Program-made: the position numbers and the translations under genes
In this document: positions 34,100-45,787 of the stretch, piece after piece
How the letters are laid out: every line of letters begins with the position of its first letter
Numbering within the stretch: position 1 is the first letter of the stretch
Notes under the pieces: model-generated
What the model was told of the DNA's origin: nothing
The model's database searches: none
Seen by the model: the letters and a program-made list of their open reading frames with translations, nothing else
NCBI GenBank assembly: GCA_948474755.1
Contig: CAOLHI010001255.1
Span: 558,001-622,000, forward strand
Source: Ctenosaura bakeri
Lineage: Eukaryota > Chordata > Lepidosauria > Squamata > Iguanidae
Direction: 5' to 3'
DNA: 64,000 nucleotides

Positions 34100-34960
34100 G
34101 AGGGGCCGCGGGGGGTGGTCTGAATTGAAACCAGGGAGATGTTGGCCATGGTAAGGTGGTGTGGCGGTGTGGCGGAACTGATGCGCCCCCACACAAGGGG
34201 AGACGACGATGAGCACCTCCACACCGTTGCCCACTGCCTTACGCGACATGGCCACGAGAGGAGTGTGGAGGAGGTCCGGACCCGTTTCAGCGAGCTACGC
34301 GGACGGTTCTACGCCGCCCTGCGCTCCTACAACGGGAAACCCGCCCCCCCCCGCAAGGCCACCCTTTTTTGAGGTGATGCGTGGGCCTTTGGGGGGCGGC
34401 GGGGGAGCCCAGCTGGACAGCCGGTGGCAGACGTGAGTAAGCGCAACACACTGCGCCTGTGTGGCTATGGGAACCCCAGGGGAATGGTTGTCGTGTATCC
34501 CCCCCAAAGGGGGATGCACCCTGACTGAGTAGAACCCACGCTGATTTACTGTGGCATTTCCATAGGTAGAAGACGCCATGCGCCTGGCCACCAAACTTCC
34601 GTGGAACCCCAGGGCATGCCAGGGATGGAAGGTAAAAAACCCCTATTTTAGCAGCCCTTGGCTTATTTTTTCATTTCCCTCCTAACGCCCCAACAATCAA
34701 CAAAGGACACAATAAAGTTTCCTCCTTCAGAAAGGCTGTTTTGGATGTGCACACGCCTAATCGAATTTCACCTTTTTTTTTTGGGCAGCAGACCCCAAAA
34801 GAACATCCCTCAACCGGAGCGGCCACGGACGGATGTGGAGGAGCCAGAGGAGGAACACCCCTGTGCCCAAATAGCGCCCAAAGGGCCCAAAGTTGAAACC
34901 CCCAGCCCTTTTTCCCCAAAAGCACATCCACCCTGTACAGCACTGTTTTATTTATTTATG
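34100..34960 (+). pseudogene. Myb/SANT-like protein of the Harbinger element, frame-broken
   Basis: The first exon (about 34130-34433) encodes 'REMLAMVRWCG', 'DDDEHLHTVAHCLTRHG' and 'RSVEEVRTRFSELRGRFYAA', a Myb_DNA-bind_4-like trihelix. In PIF/Harbinger elements this second protein helps the transposase enter the nucleus and bind the termini. A stop after 'RKATLF' is produced by one extra T in a T6 run. The frame otherwise continues 'EVMRGPLGG' to a textbook donor GTGAGTAAG at 34434. A possible next exon starts after 'catttccatag' (34565) and a third after 'ttgggcag' (34789). Later exons are poorly conserved and their frames uncertain. Confidence 0.7.
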
Positions 34961-36800
34961 TAAATATGTAGTTATGAAAATATATTTTTTTGGAAAAAGG
35001 AAACATTTATTTATTAAAAAATTTATTCTTTCAAGTAGGTGTGTGGCTTTTGCATGTAGCCCTCCCCTGCAAAGCTGTTTGGTAGCGTGGCGTCTGTGGC
35101 ATGCCACTGTTCCAGTCACGGACCGCTGTGCAATTTGCCAGCCAGACAAACTGTATTGCGTGTTTGGCGAAGTGCTGGAAAGGGCAGTGGTGTCAGTGTG
35201 GAAATTTTTGGGTTGGAAACAACACTCCGTGGGAAGATTTGCACTGGGAATGCGCACTCCACGTGGATTTCCGATCCTGTGGAGACAAGGAGGGACGTTA
35301 GTTTTATAAACAAAGCAAACAGTACGAACTGACAAAGGGAACTGCCTTGTTTTATAACTTCAGAGGGCAGATATTCACAGCAGGGGAGATAACCTTCCAG
35401 CTTTTGTGATATCAACAGCTTCAAGCTAATGTTCAACAACTTAAATTTTGGCACAAGCTAGACTGGAAACGATTTTAGTAAATTGTGTCCCCATACAAAA
35501 ATCCCCGGAACTGGTTCTCTGCCCATGGTATCCTCCCTCCCAGAGCCACATGGACTGATAAAGATGAAATGCTTGCCTCCCCCCAAAAAATGATGTGTGT
35601 TCCATTGCCCTATGGATCTCTGCCATGTCCAAGACAGCTAAAGAAGCATGGAACACCACTAGTCTCCTGCCCTGGCAGGAAAATCATTCCCCCCCTGCAT
35701 GTGGCGGGGGGGGGGGAGGGCAAACAACACAGCAGGCCCTTTGGGGAGTGATCATTAATGGCGGCCGCTGAAAAATAACTACTGCCAGGGGTCAAACAGA
35801 AGCCACTACCCCCCCCCACCCCCAGCCCGAGAATCTGGTTTAAAAAAGGATGATTACCACGGGCCATTTTTCTCTGGGGGCCCAAAAAGTCCCCCGAGAA
35901 AAATAATACGTTCCCCAGTAAAAGTTTGCACGGGGACCTCGTGCCGGAGCAGCACAGCAGCCATCCCCCAAAATTTTCACAGCATCCCCTCATTGCGCCA
36001 TGATCCCGCTTCCAAAGTAACCTGGAGAACGGGTTTGGCGCGGTGGCTTTTTGGACGTTCTCTCCCCTTTCCCACCTGTCCCCCCCCACAGCTTTCCCAA
36101 TTTTTCCCCAACCTTTTTAAAACATCCTGCCATGCCATCCTCGGCGAGTGTATCCACTCGCCAGCCACCACCTCCCCCTCGACCCCATATTTAAAATCCC
36201 GGGCACCTTCGGGAGACACAACCCCCCGGGAAAACCCCCAATTCACGACGCCGCACGGACAAAGGATAGCTAGGGGGGAAAAACCCCTTTTTCCTTTTTT
36301 TCCCTTCCTCGTCCCCTTTTCTTCCTCCTTGCAGCCGCTGAAACCTTCCTTTTTTTCCGTTCCTCGTCCCTTTGCCTCCTCCTTGCAGGCGCCTCCGCGG
36401 GTTTTGGGAAAAAAGGGGCCCCCCGCTCGTGCTGGGGGCGGTCCTGTGGCTTCTGCTGACCCGCCTTGATCCCTCCCTCTCGTCGCCCGCGCGAATCAGG
36501 ACGCACCGCTGCTTTCTCATGAAAAAATCGGCCCCGGTTGGAAAGGAAAAAACCCCCTTTTTTCCGGTCTTTGAAAAATTGGGGAAATGCAGATTGGTGG
36601 CGCCCCCCCTAGAAATTTGGGGTGAGAATGCAAAAAGTTAAAGTCCATGGAGATTAACCACTATACCATCTGCAGAGTAATAAGACAGGGGGCAAATTTT
36701 GGGGAGGGTAAAAGGAAGGGAAACATATGCATTTAACAGTGTTTGTGGGGGGAGCCTGTCCCCTCATCCCTTTTTTTCCCGGCTTGGGCTGAAGGAGTTT
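34961..36800. other. 3' part of the Harbinger block, no gene seen
   Basis: GC-rich with long C and G runs (for example 35704-35718). An imperfect tandem duplication of about 60 bp lies at 36285-36390 ('cctcctccttgcag' twice). Open frames in all six directions reflect base composition. Confidence 0.45.
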
Positions 36801-37401
36801 GGGGTTAAAAAGAAAAAGAAACTACATCAAAATTTTGCAGACTTAATTAGACTGAGTTATTTCAACATGCAAATTCGGGTAAGTAAACCCCTCTAGGTTT
36901 ACAAACTTGTCTGCATTTCCTTTATATTTTTCATGGAAAGCTAAGCAGCTGCCAATAATGTAATTTTCTTTTGGAAACAACTTTTTTAGCTGATGTGGAG
37001 CCCAGCCATGAGGACAAAGAAGGAAAGATTTTATAAGAACACAGAAAAATATCACATTTGAGAAAGGGGTCTGACCCTTCCAGTTGGTTTGACTTTAATT
37101 AGAGTTTCTGTGATCTTTTAAACACCCCATGGGTTTCCTCTTGGAAAAATATAAACCTTCTTTGTGTGTGTTGTGTGAGGTTTTAATTTACAAAACACAT
37201 TTGCCAGAATATGCTCATGAGATGTTACACCTCATTTTCACAAAGGCCTTAGATAGCAGGTGCTTTTGTGTTTTTCCTTTGTATATCTGGCAGGTTCAAA
37301 TCACTGGAATAGTCCAAACGATACTTAATCCCCAAGTCAAATATCCCAGATGATTGTTGAGGATTTTCTCTTTTTTCAGTACAGTACTTTGTTCCACACA
37401 T
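36801..37401. other. Unannotated AT-rich stretch
   Basis: Composition returns to background. No gene seen. Confidence 0.35.
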
Positions 37402-37843
37402 TGCTTGTTACTGCAGGTCAGGACTCCTTGGAGATAGCATAAAGATTTGATATCAATAAGTTGGCTTTCTTCCACCACCCCTCTCCATATGTTTGTGAGG
37501 CCCCTGGACAAGCACAGAACTAGGCTTGCCCACTAATTGCTGGACATTCCATTCTTCACCCAGGCAGGCCAGAAATAGCCAGATCCTCACTTTAGGAGAC
37601 CTCTCTGCAGACACCCTCATTATGTATGCATGTCTGTCTACAAAGGACTCCCTGCCCCAAGCAGGCAACCTGGCAAGCTGAATACTCAAATGCCAAGCAC
37701 TGAGTATTTGCATACCGTCTACCTCTTTGTCAATTCGGACTTAACTCAATCATGCTAAATTTTGACCTTTCCAAAGCTTTGTTCCGCACCTGAAACGCAT
37801 TGTTTTCCCCAAGTACGGCATAGCCTGCAGCTACATTTCTCCC

Positions 37844-37850
37844 TATAAAA
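37844..37850 (+). promoter_or_regulatory. TATA box of solo LTR copy 3
   Basis: TATAAAA in 'ctccctataaaaacccc', about 240 bp upstream of the LTR poly(A) signal. Confidence 0.6.
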
Positions 37851-38085
37851 ACCCCTGATTCCGAGACCATCTTTGGATCACTCCCGAGTTCCAGATCGCC
37901 TTGCTGCTGCTTTGTTTGGTGAGCTTCCCTCAGCTCCACGTGCTGAGATGCATCGAACCCCAGCATCGCTCTCTATCTTCTTTCCGGGCTTCAACTATTC
38001 CTCTGAAAATCCTGCTATCCTACTCACACCTTTACTTCCTTAGTTATCTGTGTGAGTGTGTTGCTTACATTGTGTGTCTGTACTT

Positions 38086-38091
38086 AATAAA
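38086..38091 (+). promoter_or_regulatory. Poly(A) signal of solo LTR copy 3
   Basis: AATAAA in the expected R region, downstream of the TATA box. Confidence 0.6.
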
Positions 38092-38286
38092 GATCATTCA
38101 TTATTTCCAACATGGTTTGCTTCTTGACTTGGCCTGACCCCGTAAACATTTGGTTACAAGATCCTGCTGCGTTATCCTGCCTCTCGTAGTGCCAACCAGT
38201 GCTCTTGACTAATTTCCCCATCTTGTGTAATTGTCAGGTTATTTAGGTGTCCCTCCTGGGACCCCCAGAAAACAGGGTAACATGCT

Positions 38287-39239
38287 TCTGATGAAGAGTA
38301 TTTGTTGGACTGAATAAACTGGACTCTTATTTACTTTAGAGGTTCTCTGCTTTATCACTCACCATTGCACATCTCTAAATGGTCCACCTTATACCTAGCC
38401 TGCCCAGAACTACGCCATTGTTCATAGTGGTTGAGGGTCTCTGGGAGCTCAAATCCAAAAACAGACTCTCTTTCAACTTCTGAGGTTGCCTATGTGCTCT
38501 ATCAGATCATATTTCTGCTTCAGTAGTGGGTAGATTTCTTTTTGTGTATCTATCTCCTGTTGATCTGTTTTCCACCTGTTTCCTTAGTAGGCTTTCTAAC
38601 ATCTGGCAGCCACTAGCTTCCAGCATTTTTGGATGGAAACTTTGGCTTTGCCTATTCTTCAAATGTCCCCAGTTTATGATTCTTGGATCATTTTGCAAAC
38701 TACTCTTGAAACTTCCCTTCTACACCAGCCCTTAATCCTACCAGTGGTATGTCCGTATCTGGTTGGCTGCCTATAGCCCTGTGTGAATACATATTTATTT
38801 GTTTGTTTGATGTAGTCATGTAATACAATATGAAGTCTTGTTAGGCATAGGGGATGATGACAAAATTTTGTGGTCCAAGTTGAGCAGAGAATAAAAAAAG
38901 GGATTCAAGTTCATTATATAGTAGATGTGGTATCTTATTTTTCCATGTGGCTTTGGAGCATGTTAGTTCTACACGCTGTAATATGTCACATCCTCCTTAG
39001 AGAGAAAACAAGCCTGATTGATTTAATGAGATTATCAAGTCCTATGTAATGTCTGCTTTTTAAAGTTTTGCTTTTTGATATTTCTTTAGATGTTCTTTGC
39101 TCACCATATAATTTATTGATTAGCCCAGTAAATAAAAGTTTTTAAAGGAAGTACATGCTGCAAATTGTTTTGCTAAGTTTCTGAAGCTGTGACATTTAAT
39201 AGTGCACAAAGGCAGAGACTGATAGAATAAGATCTATTT
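38287..39239. other. Unannotated stretch
   Basis: No gene or repeat recognised. Confidence 0.35.
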
Positions 39240-41242
39240 CAATCAGAAAGCACATATTTTGATTAATAATAAATTAAATAAACTACATAATATCAAAAAG
39301 GGAACAAGACAAGGGCATCCAGTCTCCTCCTTACTGTTCATCTTAGCCCTTGAAGTCTTGAATAGGACAGTAAGACATGATGAAAGAATTAAGGGTATAA
39401 GAATTAAAAAGGAAGTACATAAACTGAGAGCATTTGCAGATGACATAGTGATTGTGTTAGATAATCTTATGGATAGTATAGTATAGATAATCTTATGGAT
39501 AGTATAGAAATGTTGTTGAAGAATTTTGAGAGTTTGGTGAATTTAAGATAAACAAGCAAAAGACAATGAAGTTAATGAAAAATATAAGATGATCAAATAT
39601 AATGGTAGATAAGTTAGGTTTTAACATTGAGGAAAAGGTGAAACATTTATATATTACTATGATGAATATGAATTGTGTGTTATTGAAGAATAACTGTGTT
39701 AAGATATGAAACAGTTTTAAGATGGATTTCCAAACATTTGCAGAACTTAAATTATCATTTTTGGAGAGAATTTCAGTGATAAAAATGGATGTTTTCTGAG
39801 AGTGCTGTTTTTGTTCCGGTGTTATTTAAACAATGGCAGAGTGGCTTATCAAAATTTAAATGGGAAGAGAAAAAAACAATAGTTAAATATAAAATCTTAC
39901 AAGATGCAAAACAAAGAGGGGGGTTGGGATTCCATGACTTGAAATGGTATTTTTATGTATGTTGTTTGGTCTAGTCGAAAGAATGGACTGTGCTGACAAA
40001 AAAGAGATTGCAGGATTTAAAAAGGGCATGAACTGAGGTTTGAGCGACATGGTTATCTTTGGTATGATAAAGCTAAAGTGAATGTAAATTTAATATTCAC
40101 TACATGAGACATATTTTGTTAAGTATATGGAACAGATACAAACCAGAGCTATGCCCTTGTGAGTTTCATCACAAGAGGCTTTTTACAGGAAGGAGAAACA
40201 GCAAAGGAAAAGTGGGTAACCTACTAAGATCTGACCAATAACATAGAATTAAGTCAAATGAACAACTACAGTCTGAAGGTTACAGTGTTCAATGGTTTTC
40301 TTACAAATAATAGAAAGATTTAAAATGGATAAAAAAACTGTGTGACTTTGAGTTGGGTAAATCAGAATTGAGAAGCAGTTTTGCTCAGATTATGAACATT
40401 TCATTAGTAAGATGTACATTTTTTTTTGTTAATGATGGAGATGGAAAAGGAGCCACTCAAAGATTGTATGATAAAATGGGTGCAAAATGTTGGACATAAT
40501 ATACAGTTGGAATAATGGGAGAAAATGAAGAGAACAAAATATACATTCTGTTACAATCTTAAATTGAACTTTTACAAGATGAAGTATCATTGCTACTTGA
40601 CACCAAAAAATTGACCAAAATACATAAAGATGTTCCTAATGCATGTTGGAAATGTGAGCAACAGATGGGATCTTTTTACCACATGAGGTGGACTTGTGAA
40701 AAGGTAAAAAACAAACAAACATGGAATGAAATACATTGTGTTGGGCAAAAAATTCTGAACGTTAATGTGCCATTGAAACCTCAATTATATTTATTGGGAT
40801 GGGTGGACAATCAAATGGAGAAGAGGTATGGAAAAAATACTGCAATACTTGACTACTGCAGCAAGATTATTATATATACAAAATTGGAGGGGCAGGGAAT
40901 ACAGCAATACCAATGAGTGGGAACTGACGAATGAAATCAATTAACTTAGAGGAAATGGGCAAAGTAACAACAGTGATTACAGGAAAATCATTGGTGACTT
41001 TGAGAATCCTGAATAGGCTTTTTACAAGAAAAGGAGAACAATATGTTAACTATAGGTCTTGATAATCAGCATATCTGGAAAAATAAGCAGTAGAAGTACA
41101 CGAATGGTATTTACAATTGGAGAAGTCACTTTATATAGTCATGCATAATCTTTGTTAGAAAGCTGGAAGTCAAATGGAAATTTGTTCTTATTTTTTACTC
41201 TTTCTGTTTTTTCTTTGCTACCTTCTCCTTTTTCTTTTCTTT

Positions 41243-41294
<52 letters not shown>

Positions 41295-41330
41295 TTTATT
41301 TATTGGAAAAGATTTAATAAGAAAAAAAGG
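39240..41330 (+). mobile_element. L1-clade LINE, 3' half (decayed)
   Basis: The reverse-transcriptase region at 39259-39486 has 'KKGTRQGHPVSSLLFILALE' and the catalytic 'FADDIVI' motif (FADD form). Further on, 'KWEEKKTIVKYKILQD' and 'RGGLGFHDLKW' (39850-39960) and 'CWKCEQQMGSFYHMRWTCEK' (40640-40705) match the L1 ORF2 C-terminal part. A short tandem duplication of the 'gataatcttatggatagtat' stretch at about 39461-39507 and several frameshifts break it. The 5' part, ORF1 and endonuclease are absent. The 3' UTR runs into a TTTC repeat. Confidence 0.85.
41229..41297. repeat. (TTTC)n microsatellite
   Basis: About 17 TTTC units in the 3' end of the L1. It produces a Phe/Ser-rich spurious frame. 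Confidence 0.95.
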
Positions 41331-41403
41331 GGGAAAGTATAGAAGTTAAAAGATTTTTAGTTATATCCCACTGCACTAATATTAGAATCTTTATGCTCTG
41401 GAG

Positions 41404-41571
41404 CAGAGGCATATCTAGGGTGGGGCAAGTAGGGCACATGCCCTAGGTGCCAATGCTACACGGGCACAAAAAGCTATTCATGTAGGGATGGGGGGGCAGG
41501 GGTAGGAGTAAGAAGGTAGGAGTGCAACTTTCAGACTTGCCCTAGGCGCTGTTTACACTAGATATGCACTG
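41404..41571. mobile_element. hAT MITE, 168 bp
   Basis: Termini CAGAGGCATATCTAG and the inverse CTAGATATGCACTG. Perfect 8-bp duplication CTCTGGAG (41396-41403, 41572-41579). Interior 'ggtggggcaagtagggcac' is shared with 48747-48886. Confidence 0.9.
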
Positions 41572-41619
41572 CTCTGGAGAAAAGGATCCAGGCTCTGGTA
41601 TCTGAGAATCCTAGAAAAG

Positions 41620-41662
41620 ACCAATGGTCTGACTCAAAATAAGGCAGCTTCTTATATTCTGG
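41620..41662 (-). repeat. Dispersed repeat fragment (gagtcagacca family)
   Basis: The reverse complement reads 'gctgccttattttgagtcag' then 'accattggtc', related to the motif at 4803-4932. Confidence 0.4.
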
Positions 41663-41896
41663 CCAAGCTCCCTGAGGTAAGAAGAGCATCCTTTGAAGAT
41701 ATTAAGATACAGGAACATGGTAGGGAGGGATAGAAAAACTTCTTTTCTCTAACATTTTCTCTAACTTTTCTTCTTTTCTCTAACATTCATTGTCCATATC
41801 CAGGAATTATGTTACATGTTTTTTGTTCATATGGGGAATTTAAACAGAAGATCCTTCACCTATATTGTAAACATATTTTTTATATGTCTGTGTGTA

Positions 41897-42105
41897 CAGT
41901 GGGCCATTCTTACCTGTGACCTCTGGATCCACGATTTTGAATGACTGGAGCATTCCATCCTATACCTAAAATGCACATGTGAACATGCCGATGCATCTGA
42001 GTGCATGTTGTTGCCATTGAATATAATAGGAAGCAAGCATTTGCAATTTCTAGTATTTGTGGGAATTTCTAGAACAGAACTCTCACATATATGGAGGGGC
42101 AACCA
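41897..42105. mobile_element. pogo/Tigger-like MITE
   Basis: Starts CAGTGGGCC after TA and ends 'tatggaggggcaacca' before TA. The arms resemble Tigger-type termini (CAG..GGCCCTCC form). About 210 bp, no coding. Confidence 0.6.
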
Positions 42106-42185
42106 TACTTCCTGTTTGCTTCCTACAATCCTAAACTCTTATTAGGAAGAAAGTACTTATTGTTTCATTCATATTTATTTTAGAA

Positions 42186-42867
42186 TTAGCATATTTACCC
42201 ACCGTTGCCTGGGATTTTATTTTCTTCTTAAGAACCCGCTGAACTGTCTTCTCCAGTACCTGTATCTTATCCCCATATTTCCCAATGCAGTCTGTATTCA
42301 GAGCTGTTACCATACAGAGGTTGGGTTCCTGAGGGAATACACTGTCCTCCTCCTTGCTGCTAGGCTTCATCTCCATAGCAACTGGCCTATTCCAGTACCT
42401 GTAACTTTTCCATGTATTTCCCAATCCAATCTGTATTCAGAGTTATTAACATACAGAGGCTGGGTTCCTGAGGGAATATAGTGCCCTCCTCCTTCTTGCT
42501 GCTAGGCCTTGTCTCCATAGCAACCAGCCTATTCCAGTACCTGTAACTTATCCCCATATTCCCCAATCCAATCTGTATTCATAGTTTTTAACACAATAGA
42601 AGTTTGATTTCTGAGGGAATACGCTGCCCTTTTGCTTACTGCCAGACCTCATCTTCATAGCAACTGGCCTGAGGCCCAAGAGCTCTCCAGCTGAGTATTC
42701 TAAAGGTCCCTCCCTGAACTGCCAACCCCAGGATTCCATAGAATCTTCACAGCCAGCCAATCGTATGAGGTTTCTCACTTCACTCAGCCAATCGTATGAG
42801 ATCTTTGCCTGCCTGACGCAGACAAACAGACAAGATTGCTCACAGACTTTGACTTTTATATACTAGA
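42186..42867 (-). mobile_element. Non-autonomous Helitron, copy 2, with three tandem units
   Basis: On the minus strand it starts TCTAGTATATAAAAG and ends CTAA before T, with a short hairpin upstream (CCCA...TGGG). Three tandem units of about 140 bp begin at 42253, 42392 and 42534, each with 'ccagtacctgta' and 'ggttcctgagggaata'-type motifs. A fragment of the MITE-H core lies at 42669-42740. No Rep/helicase. Confidence 0.8.
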
Positions 42868-43440
42868 TAAACAAACACAGGGTCACACTGGTAGAGGACC
42901 AAAAGAATAGGCCGGACACGTTGTCAAGAGAAACCACGTACTTTTTTTTTTTTTTAAGGGAGTAGAAGAGAGCAGCTGATGGTGACACTTCCTTTACCAT
43001 TGTGAAACAAAACATGAGCTCGTTGTTACGATAAAGCTTAGCAACTTTTTTAAAATTAGGTTTCTTCATAAAAGAGAACTGTGTCTGCTGCCTACTTATG
43101 ATTACTGAGGAAAACCTCTTGGGAGATATTGGAATGAAACGTTAATGATGCCTTGCAGAAATAGCTGAAGAATGGTCATGAGACTATGAGTAAAGCAGAA
43201 TTTGTCCTGGCAACCTGTCAGGCTGTGTTCTGAAAAACTCAAGAGTCACGAACTTCCTCAACAAGTAAATGCCTTCTCTTTGTTCACAGCCTTCTTTTGC
43301 TGTTAAGAGAATGAGATGTGTTAGACAGCATGTGATCCAGCGCCCCATCTTAATCATCTATGAGAGGGGTTATTTGGTTGGGTATATCTCCAAGAAAACT
43401 GAAAAAATCTCCTTCATGAAGGAAGAGAGTCAGTGTAATG
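42868..43440. other. Unannotated stretch
   Basis: Contains a T run at 42942-42955. No gene recognised. Confidence 0.35.
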
Positions 43441-43469
43441 TTGAACCTGCATCTGGTAGATTCAGTTCA

Positions 43470-43605
43470 AGTCTCTCTACAGAGCCATGAGATTCACCGG
43501 ATGAACCTGAGCTAGGCTTTCTCTCCCCAATCTACCTCACAGGACTGTCGTGAGGAGAAAGCAGAGAGGGGAGGAGGATACTTATTCATCCACTTGTGGG
43601 CCCCC
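43470..43605 (+). repeat. tRNA-SINE fragment of the second type
   Basis: 'ctacctcacaggactgtcgt' then 'gaggagaaagcagagagggg' matches, in inverse orientation, the body of the SINE at 18560-18803. The tRNA-like head is not clear. Confidence 0.45.
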
Positions 43606-45595
43606 AGCACTCCAAAGTCCAACTGTAGGTGAGCTTAGATGCAGACACACAGCGTCTTCTCTGGACCTGATTCTCATAAGACACAGTTGGCAGCTGCCAA
43701 AGGGCTGAGGAGCCACACTGGCTTTTCACAAGAAACTGGAGGTCTTGTCAACTGCCTATTTTGGAAAGCGGTGTGAAGATCTTTCTACATATTTCATTTT
43801 CCACCCAGAGCTCCTTAAAAAATTACAGGTCCACCATGCTGAAGAGGATGCTCAAGAAGGATAGAGTCAATGGGAGGGTTATGCCTCTCCATTCCACACC
43901 CTCCTTTCCATGAAAAGCTTTGAGAGAATTGCCAGTTCTTGCTCTTTAGATAAGCCCTAGAGCATTTAGGAATGTTCTACACTGATAGGTCTTTCCTGAA
44001 ATGACCTGTGTCTTTACCCTTGTTTGCTATCATTTCTTGTAAGTACCTGGCTCACTTTGATAGTCCTGCAGTGATGATGGCTGGAAAATCCCTGGGACTG
44101 AATTAGCAGCATTTTTGGTAAAAGCATGCTTTCCTGTTGGATTGTTTTGCAGTGATGGCTAGTGATTTCTGCCAGTGGCCATTTCTCTGCTGCTGCTAGT
44201 TATATCTTTGATCGACCATCTGCCAATTTTCTTTCTTCATGCACTCACAGGCAGGTGTAGACAGGCTAGGACTGTTCTTCCGCAGCAGCAAAATACTGTC
44301 TGATCCAGCCCTTACTATTCAAACAGGATGACTGACTGTGATTTTTATTTCATCCAGAAATAAAACTAACTGTGGTCCTTACTTCATTCAAGCAGTTTCT
44401 ACAACTGCGTAGTTACTTTATGTCTTGGAAAAAATCCAGCGACCTTACCTACAAAAGGAGTATTGGTCCAACTAATGGAGATGGGGAGGAACTACAAAGA
44501 TTTCCATCTCTTCGACTACAGTCTGCTGAGTCCGTGAGATTTCTCTCTGCAGGGAATAATAGGCCCTAATTGGGTAGATTTCCTTTGCTGGTACAAAGTG
44601 TTGTTTCTCTTTCTTGCTTTCTTGCTCTTTAGATTTTGGACCTCATTAAAGATGTCAGACAGGCATCTTTGGGGACTTGTCTTCTCTGTATTCCATTCAG
44701 AAATAGCAGTGTGAATTTTCACACACCACCTTGTCAACGTTCTCTACTTGTAGGGGAAGAACGCAGACTGAGGAGTGAGGGATAAGTTCAGCATCTATGC
44801 CCTCTGAATCTTTGGCCTCTCATCTTTTATTAGTAACCAGAGTGCCAATTAGCGATACTTGTTCCTGTAGTGTTGACACATGTCCTCTTGGAACTGAACT
44901 AACACCATCTAGGTCACCGATCAAAGCCATTAGATGAGCTGGATATGAAAACAGTGACCTCTCAAAAGGGTTTTTATCCTATTTCCAGTCCCTTGGGCCT
45001 TCTAGTCCCCAAGTCCAGCGCTTTCTAATGTATGCGCTTTCCTTCTGACTTCTCTCCACCTCCTGTGTATTCTGACACTACACAGCTGACAATAGTGACA
45101 CCTGTGGTCTTATTCAAAGATGGGATTGTGACAGGTTCACTGGGAAGTGGACTGATTTGTTGCTTTGGGGCTGGAAGCTTATTCTTCCATGAAACCAAAA
45201 TATTATACACAGAATGATGGATTTAAAGCACTGGCACTTTTTCCCCCTTAAGCTTACAAACACTGCCACACTTCTCTTGCAAGTATCTGAGAAAGTTTAG
45301 GATACTCTTTTTACAGCTGCTGCACAGAATGGATGCTTCAAAGCAAAAAAGAAAAGAAAAGAAAAAAAGAAGAAGAAGCAATCCATTTGCTGATCTAAAT
45401 AATACTAAATATACAGATGGCTGTGATCATTCTTCCTCCATCAGCTTGCATAAAAATGTCTGGAAACAAAAGTTGTATATGTTCCCATGTAAAGGTGGAG
45501 GAAAAAAAAGAAATTGGTACATATACTGGAAGTAACCTGCCCCAATGTGAACAGCAGATGTGTGGATGGGCCTTACTCATACCAGGCCTGGCCAC
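43606..45595. other. Unannotated stretch
   Basis: About 2 kb with no recognisable coding exon, RNA gene or transposon boundary. Confidence 0.4.
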
Positions 45596-45599
45596 CTAA

Positions 45600-45787
45600 T
45601 GGCAGCCAGTGGCTTCAGTGTCAGTGGCACGATGAATCCACTCTGAGTTTTAGGTCAAACTTTAAAGGAGTTGTCCAAGGGGCTGAATCTATTTAGAGTC
45701 AGTTCTTTGGGTAGCTCCTTTAAAGGTCAGACTAAAACCCTGAGTAGTTGCATTGTCTCATTGATGCGGCAGCTACTAGCCGCCCCC
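45600..45787. mobile_element. Palindromic MITE-like family 2, copy
   Basis: Left arm 'gaatccactctgagtttta' with 'aactttaaaggag', then an inverted right arm 'tagctcctttaaaggtcaga' with 'ctaaaaccctgagt'. The ends carry related inverse motifs (ggcagccagtggc / gcggcagctactagcc). Confidence 0.6.

Larger units (their letters stand above)
28947..36800 (+). mobile_element. Large PIF/Harbinger DNA transposon, right end unresolved
   Basis: A sharply GC- and CpG-rich block in otherwise AT-rich DNA. It starts with the terminus GGCCCTTTTCACAC at 28947. It carries a Harbinger DDE transposase gene and a Myb/SANT-like gene on the same strand, the two-gene content characteristic of PIF/Harbinger. AT-richer interior segments (about 32.1-32.7 and 34.95-35.5 kb) look like UTR or spacer, and a MITE-H sits inside at 32685. 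I could not find an inverted GGGCC right terminus. The end given is where base composition returns to background, so the element may be truncated or rearranged. Confidence 0.75.
37406..38282 (+). mobile_element. Solo LTR copy 3, complete
   Basis: 877 bp from TGTTACTG to GGGTAACA with a perfect 4-bp duplication TGCT (37402-37405, 38283-38286). A TATAAAA box at 37844 and AATAAA at 38086 define the U3-R-U5 order on the plus strand. It is homologous to 1943-2833 and 20033-20966 read in reverse. No internal region or second LTR. It is not inserted in a MITE. Confidence 0.85.

Noticed and set aside
28947..34100. CpG island of a host gene promoter
   Set aside because: The GC-rich block encodes a Harbinger transposase and a Myb-like protein and begins with a transposon terminus.
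41152..41349. Phe/Ser-rich membrane-like open frame
   Set aside because: It is a translation of the (TTTC)n tract at the L1 3' end.
42253..42668. CRISPR-like array
   Set aside because: The three ~140-bp units are contiguous tandem copies without spacers and lie in a Helitron in a vertebrate genome.
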